A DNA stretch of 64,000 nt from Pauljensenia sp018375675. GTDB taxonomy: Bacteria > Actinomycetota > Actinomycetes > Actinomycetales > Actinomycetaceae. The stretch is from assembly GCA_041432705.1 (NCBI GenBank), contig JAPWAE010000006.1, positions 72,089-136,088 on the forward strand, written 5' to 3'. Below the pieces are notes generated by a model. That model was not told where the DNA came from, searched no databases, and was given only the letters and a program-made list of their open reading frames with translations. Both the position numbers and the translations under genes were made by a program. Positions within the stretch are counted from its first letter, which is position 1; each line of letters starts with the position of its first letter. Below, one piece after another: positions 18,392 through 26,894 of this stretch.

Positions 18392-19941
18392 TGAAGGTCA
18401 TGGCTCAGATCGCGATGGTGATGAACCTCGACAAGTGCATCGGCTGCCACACCTGTTCGGTCACCTGTAAGCAGGTGTGGACGAACCGCGACGGCACCGA
18501 GTACATCTGGTTCAACAACGTCGAAACCCGTCCCGGCGTGGGCTACCCCCGCGGCTGGGAGGACCAGAAGAAGTGGAAGGGCGGCTGGAAGCGCACCGCC
18601 ACGGGCCGCCTCGTTCCCCGTCAGGGCGGACGCGTCGCCTCGCTCGCGAAGATCTTCGCGAACCCGACGCAGCCGACCATGAAGGACTACTACGAGCCGT
18701 GGACGTACGAGTACGACAAGCTGCTCCAGGCGCCCGCGAACTCCCGCGCGATCCCGACGGCCCGCGCGAAGTCCAAGATCACGGGCGAGCACATCGACAA
18801 GCCCGAGTGGGGCCCGAACTGGGACGATGACCTCGGTGGCTCCATGGAGACTCTGGATCAGGACCCCGTTCTGCACCAGATGAACCTCCAGGTCGCTAAG
18901 ACCATCGAGGACGCGTACATGTTCTACCTGCCTCGCATCTGCGAGCACTGCCTGAACCCGACCTGCGTGTCGGCGTGCCCCTCGGGCGCGATGTACAAGC
19001 GCTCCGAGGACGGCATCGTCCTGGTCGACCAGGATCAGTGCCGCGGCTGGCGCATGTGCGTCTCCGCATGCCCCTACAAGAAGGTCTACTTCAACCACAA
19101 CACGGGCAAGGCCGAGAAGTGCACGCTGTGCTACCCGCGCCTCGAGGTCGGCCAGCCGACCATCTGCTCGGAGACCTGCGTGGGTCGTCTGCGCTACATG
19201 GGCGTGCTGCTCTACGACGCGGACCGCGTCACCTGGGCCGCCTCCCAGGAGGACGAGCGCGACCTGTACCGCGCCCAGCGCGAGATCCTGCTCGACCCGA
19301 ACGACCCGCAGGTGGTCGCCCAGGCTCAGGCCAACGGCGTTCCCCACTCGTGGATCACGGCCGCCCAGCAGTCTCCGATCTGGAAGCTCATCACCGAGTA
19401 CGAGGTCGCCCTGCCGCTGCACCCCGAGTTCCGCACCCTGCCGATGGTCTGGTACGTGCCGCCGCTGTCCCCGGTCGTCGACCAGGTGACCGCGTCCGGC
19501 AGCGACGGCGAGGACCACAAGGTCCTGCTGTCCGCCATCTCGCAGATGCGTATCCCGCTGGAGTACCTGGCCGGCCTGTTCACGGCCGGAGACACGGCTC
19601 CCGTGGAGCTGGCGCTGCGTCGCCTCGCTGCGATGCGCTCCTACATGCGCGACGTGTTCGTTGACAACCCGACGAACGAGGAGATCCCGGCCTCCGTGGG
19701 CATGACCCCGGAGAAGGTCAAGGAGATGTACCGACTGCTGTCGATCGCCAAGTACGACGACCGCTTCGTCATCCCGACCGCCCACCCCGAGATGCCGCGC
19801 GGCATCAAGGAGCTCGAGGGCTGCCCGGTGTCCTACGACGTCGAGGCCTTCCACGGCCTGGCCCCCGCCACGTCGAATCGCCCGATGGGTGGCTCGTCGC
19901 CGGAGGGACGCCAGATGCTCCCCCTTGAGGTCGTTCGATGA
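18391..19941 (+). CDS. narH: Respiratory nitrate reductase beta subunit
   Basis: NarH carries electrons from NarI to NarG through three 4Fe-4S clusters and one 3Fe-4S cluster. Four cysteine groups are seen: CIGCHTCSVTC near the N-terminus, then CEHCLNPTCVSACPSGA, CRGWRMCVSACPYKK and CTLCYP with CSETC. The tryptophan in CRGWRMC replaces a cysteine, as in E. coli NarH, and marks the 3Fe-4S site. At 516 residues it is full length. It overlaps narG by 1 bp and narJ by 4 bp. Confidence 0.97.
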   Translation: MKVMAQIAMVMNLDKCIGCHTCSVTCKQVWTNRDGTEYIWFNNVETRPGVGYPRGWEDQKKWKGGWKRTATGRLVPRQGGRVASLAKIFANPTQPTMKDYYEPWTYEYDKLLQAPANSRAIPTARAKSKITGEHIDKPEWGPNWDDDLGGSMETLDQDPVLHQMNLQVAKTIEDAYMFYLPRICEHCLNPTCVSACPSGAMYKRSEDGIVLVDQDQCRGWRMCVSACPYKKVYFNHNTGKAEKCTLCYPRLEVGQPTICSETCVGRLRYMGVLLYDADRVTWAASQEDERDLYRAQREILLDPNDPQVVAQAQANGVPHSWITAAQQSPIWKLITEYEVALPLHPEFRTLPMVWYVPPLSPVVDQVTASGSDGEDHKVLLSAISQMRIPLEYLAGLFTAGDTAPVELALRRLAAMRSYMRDVFVDNPTNEEIPASVGMTPEKVKEMYRLLSIAKYDDRFVIPTAHPEMPRGIKELEGCPVSYDVEAFHGLAPATSNRPMGGSSPEGRQMLPLEVVR

Positions 19942-20627
19942 GTACTTTCGTCGGCATTCCGCGTATTCCTACGGCCGCTCCGGAAACGGAGATGGATCCG
20001 CAGGACGCGCGCGGTGTGCGCATGGCGGTCTCGGTCCTCCTGGACTACCCGGGGGATGACTTCGAGACCAAGCTGGACGCGGTCGAGGAGGCTCTGGCGG
20101 ACCTGCCTGAGCCGGCCTCGGCGTCCCTGGCCACGTTCGTGAGCTACGCTCGCGCCGCTGGCCTGCGCGCCATGCAGACCACCTACGTGGAGACGTTCGA
20201 CCAGCGCCGCCGTTGCGCGCTCGGCCTGACGTACTACACGCACGGCGACACCCGCGGACGCGGCCAGGCCATCTTGGCCTTCAAGGAGGTCCTGCGCCGC
20301 GCCGGTTTCGAGATGGAACGCGAGGAGCTGCCCGATCACCTGCCGGTGGTCCTGGAGTTCGCCGCGTTCGATGAGACGGGTACGGCCGAGGGGCTGCTGC
20401 GCTCCAACCGCGAGGGCATCGAGGTGATCCGCACGGCGCTGCGCGCTGCGGACTCCCCCTACGCGCCGCTGCTGGACGCGCTGGTCGCGACGCTGCCCGA
20501 GCCTGACGAAAAGACCATTGAGGGCTTCCGTAAGCTCATTAGCCAGGGACCGCCCACCGAACTGGTGGGCGTGGGCGATCTGTCCGCAACGCCCTTCCCG
20601 ACTTCCGATTCAACGATGGGACGGTAA
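19938..20627 (+). CDS. narJ: Nitrate reductase assembly chaperone
   Basis: NarJ is the dedicated chaperone that holds apo-NarG until the Moco and FS0 cluster are inserted and the complex attaches to NarI. The 229-residue helical protein shows family segments such as VLLDYPGDDF, YVETFDQRRRCALGLTYYTH and DHLPVVLEFAA. It overlaps narH by 4 bp and lies 5 bp before narI. Unlike the other Nar subunits it is not part of the final complex. Confidence 0.93.
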   Translation: MSTFVGIPRIPTAAPETEMDPQDARGVRMAVSVLLDYPGDDFETKLDAVEEALADLPEPASASLATFVSYARAAGLRAMQTTYVETFDQRRRCALGLTYYTHGDTRGRGQAILAFKEVLRRAGFEMEREELPDHLPVVLEFAAFDETGTAEGLLRSNREGIEVIRTALRAADSPYAPLLDALVATLPEPDEKTIEGFRKLISQGPPTELVGVGDLSATPFPTSDSTMGR

Positions 20628-20632
20628 CGTTC

Positions 20633-21409
20633 ATGGAATCCGCACTTTTGCATGCCGCGTCGGCATCTGCGACGCAGTCGCTGTCCTTCCTGGACATTGC
20701 CCTGTGGGTGGTCCTGCCCTACGTGTCCTTCGCGATCCTCATCGTGGGCCTCGCGTGGCGCTACAAGACGGACCAGTACGGCTGGACGTCTCGTTCCTCG
20801 CAGTGGAATGAGCCGACCATCCTGCGCTGGGCGTCGCCGCTGTTCCACTTCGGTGTCCTCTTCGTGTTCATGGGCCATATCCTCGGCCTCGTGATCCCGA
20901 AGACGTGGACCGAGGCGGCCGGCGTGCCTCAGCACGTCTACCACCTGATGGCGACGATCCCCGGTACGATCGCTGGAATCATGACGATCGTTGGCCTCGC
21001 GCTGCTGATCTACCGCCGCCTGGTGTACAAGTCGGTGCGCGTGGCGACGACCCGTATGGATATCGTCACCTACGTCATGCTGACTATCCCGGTGCTCCTG
21101 GGCGGCGCGGCGACGCTGCTCAACCAGGTGCTCGGAGGACACGAGGGCTACGACTACCGCGAGACGATTTCCGTCTGGTTCCGGTCGATCTTTTACCTGC
21201 ACCCGCAGGCGCACCTGATGGTCGACGTGCCCCTCAGCTTCAAGCTGCACATCATCGCTGGTCTGCTGCTCTTCTGCATCTGGCCGTTCACCCGCCTCGT
21301 GCACGCGGTGAGCGCGCCGGTCGGCTACGTGGCGCGTCCTCCGGTGGTCTACCGGTCGCGCGACGAGCGTCGCACGCACGAGATCACGCGCGGCGGTATG
21401 TCGGACTGA
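20633..21409 (+). CDS. narI: Respiratory nitrate reductase gamma subunit (cytochrome b)
   Basis: NarI anchors NarGH in the membrane and passes electrons from menaquinol through two haems b. The 258-residue protein has five hydrophobic segments. Haem-ligand histidines lie in SPLFHFGVLFVFMGHILG (two) and in the later MVDVPLSFKLHIIAGLL region and the helix before it. ERVTRLVHAVSAP-type ending is seen here as FTRLVHAVSAPVGYVARP. The quinol site faces outside, so turnover builds proton motive force. It is the last gene of the nar operon and is followed by a terminator hairpin at 21476. Confidence 0.95.
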   Translation: MESALLHAASASATQSLSFLDIALWVVLPYVSFAILIVGLAWRYKTDQYGWTSRSSQWNEPTILRWASPLFHFGVLFVFMGHILGLVIPKTWTEAAGVPQHVYHLMATIPGTIAGIMTIVGLALLIYRRLVYKSVRVATTRMDIVTYVMLTIPVLLGGAATLLNQVLGGHEGYDYRETISVWFRSIFYLHPQAHLMVDVPLSFKLHIIAGLLLFCIWPFTRLVHAVSAPVGYVARPPVVYRSRDERRTHEITRGGMSD

Positions 21410-21475
21410 TCGATGGCCGTGCCCGTCGCGGTCCCTCGCTCCTCGGCGAGGCTGTGGCGTGGTGATCGGCAGGGG

Positions 21476-21507
21476 CGGGGGCGAGCGCAGGCTCGCCCCC
21501 GCGTCTT
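21476..21507 (+). terminator. Terminator of the nar operon
   Basis: CGGGGGCGAGC (21476-21486) and GCTCGCCCCCG (21491-21501) form a perfect 11 bp stem around GCAG, followed by CGTCTTT. It lies 66 bp after narI. Confidence 0.85.
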
Positions 21508-21615
21508 TATCGTGGTCCCCGCGTTCTCACCTGTATGAATAGAGCGATAGACCCCGCGTAATGCGACCGACTGCTGGTATTGGCCGTGCGGGTGGCTGTC
21601 TGTGATGGGTAGAAT

Positions 21616-21641
21616 AAAGCGCGCTTTGTTAGTAAAGTAAC
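21616..21641. promoter_or_regulatory. Palindromic operator candidate upstream of the HTH-MoaD gene
   Basis: AAAGCGCGCTTT (21616-21627) is a perfect 12 bp palindrome. It is followed at once by GTTAGTAAAGTAAC (21628-21641), whose GTTA/TAAC ends are also inverted. The region is AT-rich for this genome and lies 70-95 bp before the gene. It could be where the regulator encoded next to it binds. Confidence 0.45.
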
Positions 21642-21710
21642 AGCTTTAATGCCGTATGGAGATGCCTATGAAGGGTATTTCCACTGATTATGAGGGAGAG
21701 AGGATACGTC

Positions 21711-22706
21711 ATGAGTGATACCTCCCGTGCTCGGCCTCTGGCTGAAACGCTCGCCGCAATGGCAGCGTTGACCCCTGCACAGCACGCGCTCTTGGAACGC
21801 ATCTCGCACCATGCGACGCCCGTGACCGTGGCGGAGTTGGCCCAGGAAGCTGGCTTGCACGTCTCGAGCGTGCGCGAGACCCTCGAGGGCCTGTTCGCCC
21901 TTGGCCTCGTGGAAAAGCAGCAGCTCCCCTCGTCTGGCCGTGGCCGCCCCGCGCTGGGCTATTCGACGATGACCCCGGCGGACCCCTCGTTTGCGGCGCA
22001 GATGCTGCACCAGCTCACGTCGTCGCTGCTGGCCTGGCTGCGTGTTGACGCGGCCGACCCGGCGGCTTCCGTGCGTGAGATCGGCGCTCGCTGGGCGGAC
22101 GCCGCCCTTGAGACGATGGCGGTGCCTGATCACAGCCACAATGCGAACCGTCGCCCCGTGCGCGACACCTTCAGCATCGCGTCGCACCTGGGCAAGGTGC
22201 GCCTGTTCATGAACGCCATGGGTTTTGCGTCCGTCCCGCACGACACCGATCCGATGGCCGTCGTGCTGACGGCCTGCCCGTTCACTGAGCCGGGCACCCC
22301 TGACGACCTGGCCCTCGAGCTGCGCCGCGGCATCGTCGAGCGTGTGTTCGAGCGGACGGCGACCGGCTTTGCCACCTGGTCACTGGAGAGCGATCCCGAG
22401 GATCCTCTGCGCCTGACCGTCTATATTCGACGGCTTGATGAGGCGAATCCGAAGCCGCTGTCGACGACCCTTCACTTCTTCGGTGGAGCGGCTGAGGCGG
22501 CCGGTGGGTACATGCGAGAACTGCCCTCCGATGAGACCCCCGCGACCCTGGGTGAACTCATCGATCAGCTCAGCTCAGAGAGCCCTGAGCTGGAGCGAAT
22601 CCTCGCTGTGTCGAGCTACCTGGTCAACGAGCGCTCCGCTCGTCTGGACGCTGAGCTCGCGCCCGGCGCGCGCGTCGACGTGCTGCCCCCGTTTGCTGGC
22701 GGGTGA
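21711..22706 (+). CDS. Winged-helix regulator fused to a C-terminal MoaD domain
   Basis: The first ~75 residues are a winged helix-turn-helix: VTVAELAQEAGLHVSSVRET is the recognition unit, and KQQLPSSGRGRPALGY is the wing. The middle (~90-250) recalls the effector half of regulators with a CPF motif (TACPFTEPG). The last ~80 residues are MoaD/ThiS-like: TLHFFGGAAEAAG at the start, YLVNERSARLDAELAPGARV, and VLPPFAGG at the very end. MoaD must end in Gly-Gly, which MoeB adenylates and converts to a thiocarboxylate. No separate moaD is seen, and moaE and a moeB-like gene follow at once. I chose the ATG at 21711 (AGAGAGG 7 nt upstream) over 21690. The regulator family is uncertain; the MoaD part is clear. 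Confidence 0.82.
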   Translation: MSDTSRARPLAETLAAMAALTPAQHALLERISHHATPVTVAELAQEAGLHVSSVRETLEGLFALGLVEKQQLPSSGRGRPALGYSTMTPADPSFAAQMLHQLTSSLLAWLRVDAADPAASVREIGARWADAALETMAVPDHSHNANRRPVRDTFSIASHLGKVRLFMNAMGFASVPHDTDPMAVVLTACPFTEPGTPDDLALELRRGIVERVFERTATGFATWSLESDPEDPLRLTVYIRRLDEANPKPLSTTLHFFGGAAEAAGGYMRELPSDETPATLGELIDQLSSESPELERILAVSSYLVNERSARLDAELAPGARVDVLPPFAGG

Positions 22707-22729
22707 GATTTTTTAGTCATTTGTGTGGG

Positions 22730-22760
22730 GCGGTCAGGGTTGTAAAATAATCCTGGCCGC
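22730..22760. terminator. Hairpin between the HTH-MoaD gene and moaE
   Basis: GCGGTCAGG (22730-22738) pairs with CCTGGCCGC (22752-22760) with one G-T pair, around an AT-rich loop containing TGTAAAATAAT. It may partly end the upstream transcript, or the loop may hold a -10 for moaE. Confidence 0.5.
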
Positions 22761-22807
22761 TCCCGCGTAAGATGAGGGGGAAGGCACTCCCGTCCCTGGA
22801 GGATTCA

Positions 22808-23227
22808 ATGTCAGCTGAGATTGCAACCGGCATCACCGATGAGCCGCTGGATACTGGCGCGCTGATTGATAGCGCACGTCGGGATACGTGTGGTGCTGTG
22901 GCGTCCTTTATTGGGGTTGTGCGTAACCATGACGGCGGAGAGAGTGTGGATGCGATCGAGTATTCCTCGCACCCCTCATCGCAGCAGATTCTGCGGGACA
23001 TCGTCATGGAATTCAAGGATCGCCCGGGCGTGCATTGCATTGTTGCGTGGCACCGCGTGGGGCATCTGGAGATCGGCGAGGATGCGATGGTTGTCGCCGT
23101 CGCTGCGGAGCATCGCGCGCAGGCATTCCGCGCGGTCGAGGCCATTGTTGAGGAAGTGAAGGCGAAGCTCCCGATCTGGAAGAAGCAGGAATTGACCGAC
23201 GGCTCTCACAACTGGTCGGGTCTGTGA
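22808..23227 (+). CDS. moaE: Molybdopterin synthase catalytic subunit
   Basis: MoaE joins two MoaD thiocarboxylates to transfer sulfur to cyclic pyranopterin monophosphate, forming molybdopterin. The 139-residue protein shows GAVASFIGVVRNHDGG, YSSHPSSQQIL, IVAWHRVGHLEIGEDAM and the catalytic AKLPIWKKQE. GGAGGA lies just before the ATG at 22808; the frame also opens at 22772, but without a ribosome site. Its MoaD partner is fused to the regulator upstream. The next gene starts one base after the stop. Confidence 0.95.
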   Translation: MSAEIATGITDEPLDTGALIDSARRDTCGAVASFIGVVRNHDGGESVDAIEYSSHPSSQQILRDIVMEFKDRPGVHCIVAWHRVGHLEIGEDAMVVAVAAEHRAQAFRAVEAIVEEVKAKLPIWKKQELTDGSHNWSGL

Positions 23228-23228
23228 G

Positions 23229-24053
23229 ATGACGATCGGCGATCCTTTTTCCCGCGATGCGGCCGTTTCGGGTCGCACCGTCGCGCTTCCGCTGATCAAT
23301 CAGCCCGTCCCGTACGAGGCTGGGGACCCCGCGCTGGAGCGTTTCCGTCGCAATTGGCTGGTGTCCGGTATTGGCGAGGCTGGTCAGGCGCGCCTGGCAG
23401 CAGCTCGTGTGCTCGTGGTGGGTGCGGGCGGCCTCGGCTCCCCCGTCCTCCTGTACCTGACGGCGGCGGGCATTGGCACGATCGGCATCTGCGATTCCGA
23501 CGTGGTCGAGGTGTCGAACCTTCAGCGTCAGCTTCTTCATGGTGAGGGTGATGTGGGGGATCCGAAGCCGGATTCCGCGGTGCGTCACCTGAGCGGACTG
23601 AACTCTTCTGTGCACTTTGAGCGCTACGGGCACGTGACTCGCGAGTGGCTGGACGAGCATGGCCGTGAGTGGGACCTGATCGTCGAGTGTACGGATAGCT
23701 TTGACTCGAAGTACCTGGTGGCGGACTACTGCGCGGATTCTGGTGTCCCGCTGGTGTGGGGCACGGTCGTGTCGATGGCCTTCCAGGTGAGCGTGTTCTG
23801 GTCTGTGGCGCCGGCCCCCGTGCCGTCGTTGACGCTGCGGAGCCTGCACCCGGTCAAGCCTGCTCCCGGGACGACCCCGGCCTCGCCGAAGGTTGGCGTG
23901 CTTGGTCCCGTGGTCGGTCAGGCGGGTACCGCGATGGCGACGGAGGCTATCAAGCTGCTGGTGGGCTTCGGCGAGCCGCTGATCGGGCGCGTCCTCATGA
24001 CGGATGCGGCGACGCAGCGCGCCGACGTGCTGACCTTCGCCCCGTGGAACTGA
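23229..24053 (+). CDS. moeB: MoeB/ThiF-type adenylyltransferase lacking the zinc cysteines
   Basis: MoeB adenylates the Gly-Gly end of MoaD. The nucleotide site is clear: VLVVGAGGLGSPVLLYL, GICDSDVVEVSNLQRQLLH and a TDSFDSKYLVADYC segment equivalent to the usual TDNFxTR. The family normally has two CxxC pairs that bind zinc. Here the corresponding segments read LTLRSLHPVKP and TPASPKVGVLGP, so the cysteines are replaced. It is 274 residues, has no rhodanese domain, and its stop lies just before mobA. With the MoaD fusion and moaE upstream, this is the likely MoaD-activating enzyme, but a ThiS-activating role cannot be excluded. Confidence 0.82.
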   Translation: MTIGDPFSRDAAVSGRTVALPLINQPVPYEAGDPALERFRRNWLVSGIGEAGQARLAAARVLVVGAGGLGSPVLLYLTAAGIGTIGICDSDVVEVSNLQRQLLHGEGDVGDPKPDSAVRHLSGLNSSVHFERYGHVTREWLDEHGREWDLIVECTDSFDSKYLVADYCADSGVPLVWGTVVSMAFQVSVFWSVAPAPVPSLTLRSLHPVKPAPGTTPASPKVGVLGPVVGQAGTAMATEAIKLLVGFGEPLIGRVLMTDAATQRADVLTFAPWN

Positions 24054-24058
24054 GTCCC

Positions 24059-24676
24059 GTGGCCGCTCCTCGCGCTGACGTTGTCGCGCTCGTCGTCGGC
24101 GGCGGTGGGGGAGAGCGCCTGGGTGGCGTCTCCAAGCCGGATCTGATACTGGGTGGCGTGCGCTTGATCGACCGCGTGTGCGGGGTCTTGATGGAGGTGT
24201 GCGGCGCTGGGTGCGTGGCTGTTGTGCCGCCCAGTGTGCGCGTCCCCGACGGTGTCCTGCGTACCCTTGAGGATCCGCCGAGCGGCGGCCCGCTGGCCGG
24301 TGTCGACGCGGGCTTGCGCGCGCTGAGCGTCGGCGACGATGTCCTCGTCGTGGTTGTGTCCGTCGACGCTCCCGGTGTGGGTGCTTTCCTGCCCGCCCTC
24401 CTCGAACCCGCGTTGGGTGAGAGTAGTGATGGGCGTATCGTGCGCGGCGGGGATCCGGAGCCTTTCGATCAGTACCTCATGGGCGTCTATCGTGCGGGTG
24501 CGCTGCGTCGCGTGATCGACGAGGCCGTGGCCGCCCTCGGATCAGTACGCGGAATGGGGGTGCGCCGGGTGTTGCGCGCCCTCGAGGTTGAGCGGGTGAG
24601 CGTGAGCGCCGACGTGTGTCGGGATGTCGATACCCCCGAGGATGTGGCCTTGTGGGAGAGCTTCCTGAGCAACTGA
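24059..24676 (+). CDS. mobA: Molybdenum cofactor guanylyltransferase
   Basis: MobA adds GMP to molybdopterin to make the guanine dinucleotide form that NarG requires. The N-terminal nucleotide motif reads VVGGGGGERLGGVSKPDL, a variant of LxGGxSxRMGxDK. PLAGVDAGL and a VVVSVDAPG acidic motif (usually DMP) follow. The protein is ~205 residues, within the family range. I used the GTG at 24059; a GTG at 24044 inside the end of moeB is possible, and no ribosome site is decisive. It is the third gene of moaE-moeB-mobA. Confidence 0.75.
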   Translation: MAAPRADVVALVVGGGGGERLGGVSKPDLILGGVRLIDRVCGVLMEVCGAGCVAVVPPSVRVPDGVLRTLEDPPSGGPLAGVDAGLRALSVGDDVLVVVVSVDAPGVGAFLPALLEPALGESSDGRIVRGGDPEPFDQYLMGVYRAGALRRVIDEAVAALGSVRGMGVRRVLRALEVERVSVSADVCRDVDTPEDVALWESFLSN

Positions 24677-24750
24677 TTTGTGGGTAACGCACCTTTGGGT
24701 GTAGGTTTAGCTAGTAAGTATCTGGTGACCTATTCCACTAAGGCGTGCTC

Positions 24751-26796
24751 ATGAATCTTCGTCACGGACAACTGTGGCAGCGACTCGGACTGGCAGTGCT
24801 GTCAGGAATTCTCGTCGCGTCCCTCGCTCCCGCCACTGCCGCTGCTCCGACAGGTGGCCAGGACATGCATGGCGACATGGAGTCTGCCGACCTCGACACG
24901 TCGAGCTCCGACTCCGGTGTTTCCGCCCCCGACACCGCGCTCTCTCCTGCGGCCGCGGAGGAAACCGAAACCGCCGACGACGCCACGGCCTCGTCCGAGG
25001 AAGAAAGCGGGGACGGCGTCGACGCGCAGGTCTACACCTTCCCCGGCACGGACGGCCCCACCCGCGTTCACGTGCTCACGACGACGGGTTCTGCGGATGC
25101 CATCCTGCTCGAGTCTCGAGGCGTCTTCGCCATGATCGACGGCGCCGAGGGTGTCGGTGCCCCCGACGGCAAGGATCCGCGTTACCCGCTGCGCAGCGGC
25201 GTGGTCCCCGGTTGGGTGGGGGATACCGACTGGGTTCTCGGTTACATGTCCAAGCACGGGGTCACTTCCTCGAACCTCGCGTTCTACCTGGGCACGCACG
25301 CCCACTCCGACCACATCGATAACGCCGACGAGATCATCAGGAAGTTCCGCCCGAAAGTCATCTTCAGCCCCGAATACTCCGACAAGTGGATCACCAACCC
25401 CGATGGTCTGTGGGACAACCAGTGGGTCTACGACCACATGGTGGATGCCGCTAAGTGGGCACAGAAGACCTACGGAGCCCAGTTCGTGCAGAAGGTCGAC
25501 GGCTACAACACCCACGTCCAACTCGGTGACATGGATGTCCAGCTCATCCCCTTCGATCCCAATGAAACCTATAAGGTCACGGGCACGACCGACGCGAACC
25601 TCATGGGGTGGGGCGCGAAGGTGAGTGCCTTCGGGCGTAGCGCCTTCCTCGCGGCCGACCTCATGGACACCGAGGCAGACTGGAGCAAGCACAACGGCTT
25701 CGAGGCGCGCGTTGCTCAGGTTGTCGGCAAGGTCGACATGCTCAAGGCTGGCCACCACGGCCTACGCAGCTCGAACTTTCCTCCCTTCATGGAGGCGCTG
25801 GATCCCACCGCGATCATCCAGACGGGTACGGAGTCTTTCACACCCGATAATCTCACTGAGAAGGTCATTCACGGTGACGTGCTCTGGGCACCGATGTCCG
25901 AGGTAGGAAGCGCTGGCGTCGCCTCGGTAATCGCTACTTTCTCATCTGCTGGCATCTCCTACTCCGACTTCTCAGCCGCTTCCTGGGGGCATGAGTACGG
26001 CCAAGAAAGTCCGCGCGCCTGGTGGTTCAATGGCGGGCGCCCCGCGGCCACGACCGGCTGGTGGAAGGGGGCGAGTGGGTCCTGGTACTACTTCGCGGGC
26101 AAGCCCTCCGCCGAGGCCAACACCTGGGTGTATGACGGCGGTCAGTGGTACTGGATGGACGCCACCGGCGCGATGGCAACCGGCTGGATTCATGACGGAA
26201 AAGCGTGGTACTACCTGGATTCCGCAGGGCATCCCTCGGGCAGCGGATGGACCTGGATCGACGGATCCTGGTACTACCTGACCGGTGGGCGTGCCACGCT
26301 TGGATGGATGGCCGAAGGGGGTTCCTGGTACTACCTTGACGAGCAAACCGGCGCGATGGTCACCGGATGGAAGCAGATTGGTGGTACCTGGTACTACCTG
26401 AACTCGTCGGGTGCAATGGTCACCGGCTGGATGAATGGCGGCGGTTCTTGGTACTACCTGAGCTCCAGCGGTTCGATGGCGACCGGGTGGTTCTACGACC
26501 ACGGTGCTTGGTACTACTTCGCATCCTCCGGCGCGATGGCCACCGGATGGTTCCAGGACGGGACCACCTGGTACTACAGCAGTTCCTCCGGCGCCATGAT
26601 GACCGGCTGGCTGAACGGTGGGAGCTCTTGGTACTACTTGAGTGGTAGCGGCGCGATGGCAACCGGCTGGATCCTGGATCACGGTGCTTGGTACTACATG
26701 GATGAAGCAGGTGCCATGGTCACCGGCACGCATGAGATCGACGGTCGCTCTTCGATCTTCTCTTCGTCGGGACGCTGGGTCGGCTACGCCTCCTAA
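24751..26796 (+). CDS. Secreted MBL-fold phosphorylcholine-esterase-like protein with choline-binding repeats
   Basis: A signal peptide (LAVLSGILVASLAPATAAA) is followed by an acidic Ser/Thr linker and a metallo-beta-lactamase domain. Its zinc motif THAHSDHID has His183, His185, Asp187 and His188. Segments DPRYPLRSG, YSDKWITNPDGLWDN and LGDMDVQLIPF closely follow the N-terminal domain of pneumococcal Pce/CbpE, which releases phosphorylcholine from teichoic acid. The C-terminal ~260 residues hold about eleven ~20-residue aromatic repeats (GAMATGWxxDGxxWYYL), the choline/glucan-binding type. Domain order is the same as Pce. It likely acts at the cell surface on choline-bearing polymers; the substrate is inferred. 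It is a single gene between mobA and the mod locus. Confidence 0.85.
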   Translation: MNLRHGQLWQRLGLAVLSGILVASLAPATAAAPTGGQDMHGDMESADLDTSSSDSGVSAPDTALSPAAAEETETADDATASSEEESGDGVDAQVYTFPGTDGPTRVHVLTTTGSADAILLESRGVFAMIDGAEGVGAPDGKDPRYPLRSGVVPGWVGDTDWVLGYMSKHGVTSSNLAFYLGTHAHSDHIDNADEIIRKFRPKVIFSPEYSDKWITNPDGLWDNQWVYDHMVDAAKWAQKTYGAQFVQKVDGYNTHVQLGDMDVQLIPFDPNETYKVTGTTDANLMGWGAKVSAFGRSAFLAADLMDTEADWSKHNGFEARVAQVVGKVDMLKAGHHGLRSSNFPPFMEALDPTAIIQTGTESFTPDNLTEKVIHGDVLWAPMSEVGSAGVASVIATFSSAGISYSDFSAASWGHEYGQESPRAWWFNGGRPAATTGWWKGASGSWYYFAGKPSAEANTWVYDGGQWYWMDATGAMATGWIHDGKAWYYLDSAGHPSGSGWTWIDGSWYYLTGGRATLGWMAEGGSWYYLDEQTGAMVTGWKQIGGTWYYLNSSGAMVTGWMNGGGSWYYLSSSGSMATGWFYDHGAWYYFASSGAMATGWFQDGTTWYYSSSSGAMMTGWLNGGSSWYYLSGSGAMATGWILDHGAWYYMDEAGAMVTGTHEIDGRSSIFSSSGRWVGYAS

Positions 26797-26823
26797 TCGA
26801 GGCCTCGGCGAACAACCTCACAA

Positions 26824-26862
26824 AGCGCCGCCCGCCGCGTATCGACGCAGGTGGGCGGCGCT
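26824..26862 (+). terminator. Hairpin after the choline-binding protein gene
   Basis: AGCGCCGCCCGCC (26824-26836) pairs with GGTGGGCGGCGCT (26850-26862), with one G-T pair. It begins 27 bp after the stop codon. Confidence 0.75.
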
Positions 26863-26894
26863 GCGCTGTCGCGCCGTGGCCTCGTTCGTTTCTG

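Noticed and set aside
23756..24058. Upstream extension of mobA within moeB
   Set aside because: The frame is open by chance inside moeB; MobA similarity begins only after 24059.
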